The notes beneath the pieces are model-generated. The model was not told where the DNA came from. It saw only the letters and a program-made list of their open reading frames with translations, and searched no databases. A stretch of DNA of 7,455 nt, taken from the NCBI GenBank assembly GCA_029983755.1, contig JASBYX010000049.1, positions 1-7,455 on the forward strand. The letters are read 5' to 3'. Made by a program: the position numbers and the translations under genes. How positions within the stretch are numbered: the first letter of the stretch is position 1; every line of letters starts with the position of its first letter. The stretch comes from Anaerovoracaceae bacterium (GTDB taxonomy: Bacteria > Bacillota > Clostridia > Peptostreptococcales > Anaerovoracaceae). Of the stretch, positions 1-5,672 are shown one piece after another.

Positions 1-8
1 ATAAAAAT

Positions 9-37
9 TTGACAAAAATTCCCGTAAAAACTAGAAA
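9..37 (+). promoter_or_regulatory. Weak candidate promoter (upstream of glp operon)
   Basis: A perfect TTGACA at 9-14 is followed after 17 nt by TAGAAA at 32-37, which matches the TATAAT consensus at four of six positions. It could be an upstream promoter for the redox operon, in tandem with the better candidate at 51-78. The surrounding DNA is so A/T-rich that a chance match is quite possible. Confidence 0.3.
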
Positions 38-50
38 AATTTAAAGAATT

Positions 51-78
51 TTGAAATCAGAGATAGATATGCTAAAAT
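51..78 (+). promoter_or_regulatory. Candidate sigma-A promoter of the glp-type operon
   Basis: TTGAAA at 51-56 and TAAAAT at 73-78 are separated by 16 nt. The -10 is preceded by TGC (70-72), which makes an extended -10 (TGnTAAAAT). Transcription would begin near 85 and give an untranslated leader of about 115 nt. No Fur-type box or catabolite-repression (cre) site is recognisable next to it. Confidence 0.5.
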
Positions 79-84
79 AATCTT

Positions 85-198
85 AATACCGAAAGTAAGT
101 AGGTAATCAAGCAGAGATGTAGATAGGACAAGATAAGACAGGATAGTATAGTAATAGATAAGATAGGATAGAGTAGAAAAAGATAGGACAAGGGCAAG
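85..198 (+). other. Purine-rich untranslated leader of the glp-type operon
   Basis: This non-coding stretch before the first gene is made almost only of A, G and T, with very few C, so its RNA can hardly fold on itself. From 120 to 198 it is a degenerate pentamer-like repeat (see the repeat entry). Its TAG triplets fall in different frames, so no leader peptide is possible. The ribosome site is modest: AGGA at 185-188 (10 nt from the ATG) or AAGGG-like bases at 190-194 (4 nt). No hairpin terminator or recognised riboswitch is visible. Confidence 0.6.
120..198 (+). repeat. Degenerate NAG/pentamer repeat in the leader
   Basis: Sixteen NAG triplets, mostly TAG or AAG, begin at 120, 124, 130, 135, 139, 144, 149, 155, 160, 164, 169, 174, 180, 184, 190 and 196. 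The spacing is always 4-6 nt, averaging about 5. The 12-mer AGATAGGACAAG occurs twice, at 121-132 and 181-192. This is either a decayed pentanucleotide satellite (AGATA/GATAG type) or a regularly spaced binding track for an RNA- or DNA-binding protein. Confidence 0.6.
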
Positions 199-1803
199 AT
201 GAATTACGATATTGCAATCATAGGAGCCGGTGTAACAGGCTCAGCCATAGCGAGGGAACTTTCAAAGTATGACCTTAAGGTATGTGTAATTGAGGCGCAT
301 AGCGATGTTTGCGAAGGAACCAGCAAAGCAAATAGCGGAATAGTCCATGCAGGATTCGATGCGCATCCGGGCAGTTTAAAAGCAAAGCTAAATGCCCAAG
401 GTGCAAAGAAAATGGAAGCCTTGTCGAAAGAGCTTGACTTTCACTTTAGGCGCAATGGAGCCATGGTGGTGGCATTTGACGAAGGGGAAATCCCAAAACT
501 CGAAAAACTTGCTGAACAATCCATTGAAAACCAGGTAGGAGAGTTAAAAATAATTTCAGGAGATGAGGCGAGGAAATTAGAACCTGCCCTTTCCGAAAAA
601 ATTGTTGCAGCACTTCTCATAGAACAGTCAGGGATTGTCTGTCCCTTTAACATGACAATTGCCTTTGCTGAAAATGCAGCAGCAAATGGAGTAGAATTCA
701 GGCTTAACAGCTTGGTTACTGAGGTAAAAAGACAGGAAAATGGCTATGATATTACAATTAATTATAGTGCTCCTGCATATTTAAGGGATAAGGAATCATC
801 TTCACAGCAAAATATAACGGCAAAGATGGTTATAAATGCAGCGGGAGTTCATGGTGACATGCTTCATAACATGGTTTTGTCCCAGATTCCGGAAGCTGAG
901 AGAATGGATCATACAAATAATACAGAAAAAATTATACCAAGAAGGGGAGAGTACTGCCTCTATGATCATGAATACGCCACCTTTGTGCAGCGAACAATTT
1001 TCCAAGTGCCCACAGAACTTGGAAAGGGAGTACTAGTTACGCCGACAGTGCATTGGAACCTGATGATTGGCCCAAACGCTGTGGACCTAGAGCACAAAGA
1101 TGCAAACATCACCACCCAGGAGGGCTTAGAAGAAATTTTGAAAAAAGCTGAGAAAAGTCTTAAGGAAATGCCTGCCAAGAACAAAATAATAACGTCTTTT
1201 GCAGGTATTCGTGCCCACAGACCGGAGGATGATTTTCTCATAGAGGAAATAAGCGGCTTGCCGGGATTTATCGATGTAATCGGCATTGAGTCTCCGGGAC
1301 TTTCCTGTGCTCCGGCCATGGGTGAGTACGTAGCAGGAATCGTTAAGAAAAGTGCAGAAGCACACAACCTCTTCAAAATGGAAAAGAAATCCGGATGGAA
1401 GGGACAGCGCAAAGGATTCACCACACTTTGGGATGCAGACCCTGAAGAAAGAGACAAGATGGTCAAGGAAAATCCCGCTTATGGGGAAATGATTTGCAGA
1501 TGCGAAAAAGTCTCAAAGGGCGAAATCGAAGAAGCCATCCGTAGACCCCTTGGCGCCACAACACTTGACGGACTTAAGAGAAGAGTCAGGTCAGGTGCAG
1601 GGAGATGCCAAGAAGGCTTTTGTACACCTAAACTTCTAGAAATACTGGCAGAAAACCTCGGATGCACCGTTGAAGATATTACTAAAAACGGAGGCAAATC
1701 TTTTGTGCTATCAGAAGATAGTGCTGAAAATGCAGAGGGGGATTGGGACAAATCCTTGGAGCTGCCCGGTGAAGAGACAAGTGAGGTGAGTAAAGATGAA
1801 TAA
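199..1803 (+). CDS. glpA: GlpA-type FAD-dependent oxidoreductase with BFD-like [2Fe-2S] domain (anaerobic glycerol-3-phosphate dehydrogenase)
   Basis: This 534-residue protein probably oxidises glycerol-3-phosphate to dihydroxyacetone phosphate using bound FAD, in the cytoplasm or at the membrane face. The N-terminus holds the dinucleotide-binding fold with GAGVTG at 9-14, and a DAO-type domain runs to about residue 380 (TSKANSGIVHAG at 41-52, GIESPGLSCAPAMG near 362-375). A C-terminal BFD-like [2Fe-2S] domain follows, with ligands C433, C435, C470 and C475 (CxC and CxxxxC). The tail from about 503 to 534 is acidic and low in complexity, beyond the usual end of the family. The stop overlaps the next start by 8 nt, so the genes are translationally coupled. 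The family also includes related 2-hydroxyacid and amine oxidoreductases, so the substrate rests on family resemblance and on its two partner genes. The start has a modest ribosome site and begins directly before the FAD motif, as expected. Confidence 0.85.
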   Translation: MNYDIAIIGAGVTGSAIARELSKYDLKVCVIEAHSDVCEGTSKANSGIVHAGFDAHPGSLKAKLNAQGAKKMEALSKELDFHFRRNGAMVVAFDEGEIPKLEKLAEQSIENQVGELKIISGDEARKLEPALSEKIVAALLIEQSGIVCPFNMTIAFAENAAANGVEFRLNSLVTEVKRQENGYDITINYSAPAYLRDKESSSQQNITAKMVINAAGVHGDMLHNMVLSQIPEAERMDHTNNTEKIIPRRGEYCLYDHEYATFVQRTIFQVPTELGKGVLVTPTVHWNLMIGPNAVDLEHKDANITTQEGLEEILKKAEKSLKEMPAKNKIITSFAGIRAHRPEDDFLIEEISGLPGFIDVIGIESPGLSCAPAMGEYVAGIVKKSAEAHNLFKMEKKSGWKGQRKGFTTLWDADPEERDKMVKENPAYGEMICRCEKVSKGEIEEAIRRPLGATTLDGLKRRVRSGAGRCQEGFCTPKLLEILAENLGCTVEDITKNGGKSFVLSEDSAENAEGDWDKSLELPGEETSEVSKDE

Positions 1804-2872
1804 ATATAGAGTGGATATTGCAGTAATCGGGGGAGGCCCCGCTGGACTTGCAGCAGCAATGTCAGCCCACGAACAGGGAATCCATCCATCGAAAATCCTC
1901 ATAATCGAGAGAGACAATGTGCTGGGGGGTATTTTAAACCAGTGTATTCACAACGGGTTTGGCCTGCACATATTCAAAAAAGAACTCACCGGTCCTGAAT
2001 ATGCCCAAAGGTACATTGATATGGTTGAGGGAGCGGATATTCACTGCCTTTTAAACACCATGGTCTTGAACATAGATCCTAAGACAGGGGAAAATGGTTC
2101 TTCATACAAAATTTATGCAACCTCCATGAAGGAGGGGGTGATCGAGGTTTCGGCGAAGGCGATTGTGCTTGCAATGGGTTGCCGGGAGAGGCCGAGAGGT
2201 GCGCTGAACATTCCGGGAACTCGTCCTTCAGGTATTTATACGGCTGGAACCGCCCAGAGACTCGTTAATGTAGAAGGAAAAATGCCGGGGAAAAATTTTG
2301 TAATTTTGGGCTCTGGGGACATTGGCCTCATAATGGCCAGAAGACTTACATTTGAGGGAGCAAAGGTTCACTGCGTGGCTGAAATTCAACCGAAATCAGG
2401 CGGACTTCAAAGGAATATAGCTCAGTGTCTGGATGATTTTGATATACCGCTACTTCTTTCCCATACAGTAACGGAGATACACGGTAAAGAGAGACTTGAA
2501 GGGGTTACAATAACAAAGGTAGACGAAAATTTAAAGCCTATTGAAGGCACAGCAAAATATTGGCCTTGCGATACGCTTTTGTTGTCGGTGGGGCTCATAC
2601 CGGAAAATGAGGTGTCTAAGACGGCAGAGATTGAAATCCTGGATTCCACAGGGGGTCCTGAGGTTGATGAGAGACTTGAGACAAGTAGGAAAGGTATTTT
2701 TGCCTGTGGAAATGTTGTCCATGTTCACGACCTTGTTGACCATGTGACGGAGCAGGCCTACGCAGCAGGCAGAAGTGCGGCTGAATACGTAAAGAATGCT
2801 GAATGTGTAAAAAATGCTGAATGTGTAAAGAAAGCTGAATGTGTAAAGAAAGAGGAGACAGAGAATAATTGA
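1796..2872 (+). CDS. FAD/NAD(P)-binding pyridine nucleotide-disulfide-type oxidoreductase, partner of the GlpA-type protein
   Basis: This 358-residue flavoprotein has two dinucleotide folds: GGGPAG at 12-17 for FAD and GSGDIG at 172-177 for a pyridine nucleotide. The typical late FAD-contact motif IFACGNVVHVHD lies at 301-312. It is of the type found next to clostridial GlpA proteins, and probably moves electrons between the dehydrogenase and a pyridine nucleotide or another carrier. It occupies the place of GlpB but is not the E. coli GlpB family. GAGGTGAG at 1783-1790 gives a good ribosome site, and the ATG overlaps the stop of the previous gene (ATGAATAA). The recognisable fold ends near AAEYV (328-332). 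The last 26 residues are an AECVK-type repeat with three cysteines (337, 343, 349), encoded by a DNA tandem repeat. The electron acceptor is inferred, not visible. Confidence 0.8.
   Translation: MNKYRVDIAVIGGGPAGLAAAMSAHEQGIHPSKILIIERDNVLGGILNQCIHNGFGLHIFKKELTGPEYAQRYIDMVEGADIHCLLNTMVLNIDPKTGENGSSYKIYATSMKEGVIEVSAKAIVLAMGCRERPRGALNIPGTRPSGIYTAGTAQRLVNVEGKMPGKNFVILGSGDIGLIMARRLTFEGAKVHCVAEIQPKSGGLQRNIAQCLDDFDIPLLLSHTVTEIHGKERLEGVTITKVDENLKPIEGTAKYWPCDTLLLSVGLIPENEVSKTAEIEILDSTGGPEVDERLETSRKGIFACGNVVHVHDLVDHVTEQAYAAGRSAAEYVKNAECVKNAECVKKAECVKKEETENN
2780..2851 (+). repeat. 18-bp tandem repeat, four copies, in the 3' end of the second oxidoreductase gene
   Basis: The units are 2780-2797, 2798-2815, 2816-2833 and 2834-2851. 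The last two are identical (GCTGAATGTGTAAAGAAA) and the first two differ at a few positions. Each unit is six codons long, so copy-number changes keep the reading frame and lengthen the AECVKK tail. The array stops just before the AGGAG ribosome site of the next gene. Confidence 0.9.
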
Positions 2873-3252
2873 GTAAAGAACCCATGAGAGAAATGGTCTG
2901 TATCAACTGCCCCATAGGATGCAATTTGAAGGTCTATGGGGACAGTGAAGACAGCATCAGAGTGGAGGGAAACAAATGCCCTAGGGGGGAGAAATATGGA
3001 AGAGATGAAGTGCTCAGTCCTAGGCGCATGGTTACATCTTCGATACCTTTAAGAAAAGATGAAAAAACAGGAATTTTCGAAATGGTTTCCGTTAAGACGG
3101 AGAGTGCCGTACCGAAGGGGCTTATATTTCAGGTCCTTTCTGAAATCAAGAAAGTAAAACTGAAAGCTCCCGTTGAAGTGGGAGATGTTATATTAAAGAA
3201 TGTATCAGGCACAGGAATAGATGTCGTTGCAACGCAAAAAAGGGAGCAGTGA
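2869..3252 (+). CDS. DUF1667-type small four-cysteine protein, probable Fe-S partner of the GlpA-type dehydrogenase
   Basis: This 127-residue protein begins with a cysteine cluster: C11-x2-C14-x3-C18-x18-C37, in the context CxxCPxGC and then NKCPRG. The pattern resembles the N-terminal [4Fe-4S] segment of molybdopterin oxidoreductases, but the rest is far too short to be one. It matches the DUF1667 family, which commonly follows GlpA-type genes in Clostridia and Thermotogae. A role in electron transfer or cofactor binding is inference. The start is taken as TTG at 2869, whose TTGA overlaps the TGA stop of the previous gene, with AGGAG 11 nt upstream (2853-2857). The in-frame ATG at 2884 lacks a ribosome site. 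The last five codons form the left arm of the shared terminator. The C-terminal half has no recognisable motif. Confidence 0.8.
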   Translation: MSKEPMREMVCINCPIGCNLKVYGDSEDSIRVEGNKCPRGEKYGRDEVLSPRRMVTSSIPLRKDEKTGIFEMVSVKTESAVPKGLIFQVLSEIKKVKLKAPVEVGDVILKNVSGTGIDVVATQKREQ

Positions 3253-3282
3253 CGGATTATTTCACCGTCTCTGTTCCCTTTT
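3238..3282. terminator. Shared bidirectional rho-independent terminator
   Basis: The arms 3238-3255 and 3265-3282 pair over 18 positions, with one G-U (+ strand RNA) and one T-T mismatch; the loop is 9 nt (3256-3264). The left arm starts with a run of A (3236-3241) and the right arm ends in TTTT (3279-3282), so both transcripts get a U-tract. It lies between and inside the two convergent genes and overlaps both stop codons. Confidence 0.85.
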
Positions 3283-3982
3283 CAGGCATTACTTCCACAG
3301 ATATCGCTTCTATATAGGTGAATGCTCCTGAAGTTGGATCATTCCCTTGACGAACATAGCCTCTGACCTTAATCCAGGTCTCACCTATGACAAACCTGTC
3401 ATATTTGGGATCGGGATTTTTTGTTTCAGGCACAAAGACTCCCTCAGGTGGAGTTGTACTTGCACCCTCCGGCGGAGCGTTAATAACAGATTTATTGTCC
3501 CCGTGATATTCTATTCCTACATAACCGGCGGTGCAGTATGGGCAAACAGGTCCCTTTCTTCCCACATAAGTTCTAAGACCGTCCCAGATATAAAAACCTT
3601 CTATCTCCACAGTCTTTCCCACGTAATCCCTTGGATTTATAAAGCAATCGTTAATAAGCGATACGTAATTGTTATCTTTAAAAACGAGGTCGACCTTATT
3701 TTTAGGGAAGCTTTTTCTGTGCTTTTCCACATCGTATGGATACTCATCTTTGGATGCTCCTTGGGTACTAACTGTTCCCTGATTATTCCCTTTGGGGCTT
3801 TTATCCTGAGCGGTTTTATCTTGAGTGCCATTTCCTTGAGTGCCATTTCCTTGCGTGCTATTTTTTTGAAAACTGTTTACTTGAGAATCGTCTTTTCGGA
3901 TACCCTTGTCCCCACATGAGGCAAGGAACAGTACCAGAGAAAGCAACATAACGATAGAGAGAGTATTTTTCATCAATTTCAC
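3257..3982 (-). CDS. Lipoprotein with CPYC motif, YcgQ/TIGR03943-like domain, distal gene of the zinc operon
   Basis: I chose the GTG start at 3982 (241 residues). It shares its first base with the TAG stop of znuB and has GGGAGG (3991-3996) 8 nt upstream; the in-frame ATG at 3973 is 17 nt from that site, and the ATG at 4015 lies within znuB. A short hydrophobic signal ends in lipobox LASC, with C23 the predicted lipidated residue, so the protein should sit on the outer face of the membrane. Residues 27-81 form a Gln/Asn/Thr/Lys-rich linker with TQGNG repeats. The folded part (about 85-241) contains NPRDYVGKTVEIEGF, CPYC (C147, C150) and WIKVRGYV. The order of these motifs resembles the C-terminal region of YcgQ-type (TIGR03943) proteins, an OB-like fold; this is from memory of the family, not a search. 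Linkage to znuACB suggests a part in zinc capture or sensing, which is inference. Confidence 0.75.
   Translation of the reverse strand: MKLMKNTLSIVMLLSLVLFLASCGDKGIRKDDSQVNSFQKNSTQGNGTQGNGTQDKTAQDKSPKGNNQGTVSTQGASKDEYPYDVEKHRKSFPKNKVDLVFKDNNYVSLINDCFINPRDYVGKTVEIEGFYIWDGLRTYVGRKGPVCPYCTAGYVGIEYHGDNKSVINAPPEGASTTPPEGVFVPETKNPDPKYDRFVIGETWIKVRGYVRQGNDPTSGAFTYIEAISVEVMPEKGTETVK
3821..3865 (-). repeat. 15-bp tandem repeat in the lipoprotein linker
   Basis: Two exact 15-bp copies (TTGAGTGCCATTTCC on the + strand, 3821-3835 and 3836-3850) are followed by a degenerate third (3851-3865). They encode the TQGNG repeats of the linker between the lipid anchor and the folded domain. Copy changes keep the frame and would alter only the tether length. 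Confidence 0.85.
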
Positions 3983-4797
3983 TATCTGGACCTCCCGGAG
4001 CCTATCAGAGAACAAGCTCCGAATACCAAAAGATTGGTGATTACTATGCTAGCTCCCGTTGGAGTTGAAAATGTATAGGATATGTATATTCCAACCACAA
4101 AGCAAAGCACTGATATGACAGCGGATGTTATAACTACAGTAAGGAATCTGTGGTAGACTCTCATAGCTGATATTGCAGGCATTACCACAAGGCTGGAAAT
4201 CAGCAGAGCTCCCATCATCCTCATACCCAGAACCACTGTTACGGAAGTAAGGGCGGCAAGGAGCATATTATACATATTTGTGTGAATACCCGTAGCCCTG
4301 GAAAAATCCTCATCGAAGGTGATTGCAAATATTTTGTTGTAAAATATAACGAACAAAACAACGACGATGGCGGACAGTACAACCGAAAGAATCACATCAG
4401 AGTTGCTCATGGCCAAAATGCTACCAAACATGTAGTTGCATACGTCCGTATTCATGCCTTGGGTTAGGGAAATCACCATGACACCGATTGCCAGGCTTCC
4501 ACTCATGAGGATGGCTGTTGCAGCATCCCCTTTGATTTTGGAGTTTTCCGTGACCCGTAGAACAAAAAATGCTGCAATAAGGCATACGGGAATGCTAACT
4601 GTTAGAGGCGCTGCATTGAAGGCGTAGGCTATTGCAAGGGAGGCAAAGCCTACGTGGGAAAGGCCGTCTCCTATCATTGAAAATCTCTTGAGGACCAGGC
4701 TTACACCTAGGAGGGCGGCGCACAGGGAAACTAAAATTCCTACGATGAGTGCTCGCTGAAGGAAAGGAAGCTGGAGCATTTGTATAAATTCCGTCAT
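3982..4797 (-). CDS. znuB: Zinc/metal ABC transporter permease (ZnuB/TroC family)
   Basis: This 271-residue, strongly hydrophobic protein has about eight predicted membrane segments and belongs to the ABC-3 permease family, which forms the channel for Zn2+ (or Mn2+/Fe2+) in the cytoplasmic membrane. Family landmarks are the MIGDGLSHVGFAS stretch at 41-53, GDAATAILMSGSLAIGV at 90-106, the DEDFSRATGI loop at 162-171 that contacts the ATPase, and the PTGASIV segment near the end (246-252). Its length is normal for the family. The ATG directly follows the TAG stop of znuC (TAGATG), and the ribosome site AAGGAGG (4806-4812) lies inside the end of znuC. Its own stop shares one base with the lipoprotein start. 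Tight coupling on both sides supports one transcript. Metal specificity is inferred from the His-rich partners and the Fur-type regulator. Confidence 0.93.
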   Translation of the reverse strand: MTEFIQMLQLPFLQRALIVGILVSLCAALLGVSLVLKRFSMIGDGLSHVGFASLAIAYAFNAAPLTVSIPVCLIAAFFVLRVTENSKIKGDAATAILMSGSLAIGVMVISLTQGMNTDVCNYMFGSILAMSNSDVILSVVLSAIVVVLFVIFYNKIFAITFDEDFSRATGIHTNMYNMLLAALTSVTVVLGMRMMGALLISSLVVMPAISAMRVYHRFLTVVITSAVISVLCFVVGIYISYTFSTPTGASIVITNLLVFGACSLIGSGRSR

Positions 4798-5625
4798 CTA
4801 TCTACCCTCCTTACTGCTATCATTCATTGTCAAATCCGTCGCATTAATTGCGTTGCTTTCATTATGAGAATGACCATGATGGTGTCCTCCGTGGACTCTG
4901 TGGTCTTCAGTAATGTCTTCGCATACCGGGCATCCTGTAAATTTTTTACCTAAGTCTGTTGCCATATAATCTTCTGTGGTACCAAAAAACAGCTGTCTGT
5001 TGTCAAGGTGTAATATATGGCTTCCATAGGTGATGGCTCCATGTATATCGTGGGATATCATTATTATGGTTATTCCCATTTCTTGGTTGAGTCTATGTAT
5101 GAGCTGGTACATGTCTTGTGTCATAAGAGGATCAAGGCCTGTAACAGGTTCATCAAGAAGTATGACCTTGTCTGTGGCGCAAAGGGCGCGGGCCAGGAGG
5201 ACACGCTGCTGCTGTCCTCCTGACAGGTTGCCGTAGCAAGCCTTGGCCAGGTGGGAAATCCCAAGAGCCTCCATGTTGCTACGGCAAGCCTCTTTATCCC
5301 CCCGAGAATAGAAGGGATAAAGCCCGCGCCGATTCAGCCTCCCTGAGAGCACGATTTCGTAAACGCTCCCGGGGAAATCCCTCTGAGCCGGAGTCTGCTG
5401 CGGCAGATAACCAACCTCATTAGGCTTTAGGCCATCCCCGAGGATAATCTCCCCGGAATGGGGAGATTTTAAACGCAAAAGTCCCTTCGCAAGGGTGCTT
5501 TTACCAGCTCCGTTTTCACCTACGATGCAGAGGTAATCTCCTTTATTAAGTTCAAAATTCAAGTTTTCCACAACATATTTGCCATCGTAGGCAAAGGATA
5601 AGTTGCGGCATGTCATCAAAGCCAT
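4798..5625 (-). CDS. znuC: Zinc/metal ABC transporter ATP-binding protein (ZnuC family) with Cys/His-rich tail
   Basis: This 275-residue cytoplasmic ATPase powers metal import through ZnuB. All core motifs are present: Walker A GENGAGKST at 36-44, Q-loop near Q76/Q77, signature LSGGQQQR at 134-141, Walker B VILLDEP at 154-160 and switch histidine H192. The core ends near residue 230. Beyond it, a metal-binding-like tail has C232-P-V-C235 and a histidine cluster at 242-254 (HRVHGGHHHGHSH), followed by a polar end. Such tails occur in Gram-positive ZnuC homologues and may sense or buffer zinc. GGAGG lies 5 nt before the ATG. A 47-nt gap, in which I see no other signal, separates it from znuA. 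Confidence 0.93.
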   Translation of the reverse strand: MALMTCRNLSFAYDGKYVVENLNFELNKGDYLCIVGENGAGKSTLAKGLLRLKSPHSGEIILGDGLKPNEVGYLPQQTPAQRDFPGSVYEIVLSGRLNRRGLYPFYSRGDKEACRSNMEALGISHLAKACYGNLSGGQQQRVLLARALCATDKVILLDEPVTGLDPLMTQDMYQLIHRLNQEMGITIIMISHDIHGAITYGSHILHLDNRQLFFGTTEDYMATDLGKKFTGCPVCEDITEDHRVHGGHHHGHSHNESNAINATDLTMNDSSKEGR

Positions 5626-5672
5626 ATTCCCTCCTCTTCATACGTTGAACGAGTAATCCTTTAGATTAGGTG

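Noticed and set aside
1..198. Riboswitch or leader peptide before the glp-type operon
   Set aside because: The leader cannot form stable stems, as C is nearly absent, and TAG stops fall in all frames.
966..1466. Open frame of 166 codons on the - strand inside the glpA-type gene
   Set aside because: It lies entirely opposite a gene with clear FAD and Fe-S motifs, has no ribosome site of note and shows no family features.
2869..2990. Molybdopterin oxidoreductase fragment suggested by the CxxCxxxC...C pattern
   Set aside because: The protein is complete at 127 residues, coupled to its operon, and fits DUF1667; no molybdopterin domain follows.
3347..3919. Open frame of 190 codons on the + strand, opposite the lipoprotein gene
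   Set aside because: It lacks a ribosome site and a recognisable domain, and the opposite strand has a lipobox, coupled start and conserved-looking domain. The repeats of the linker account for its length.
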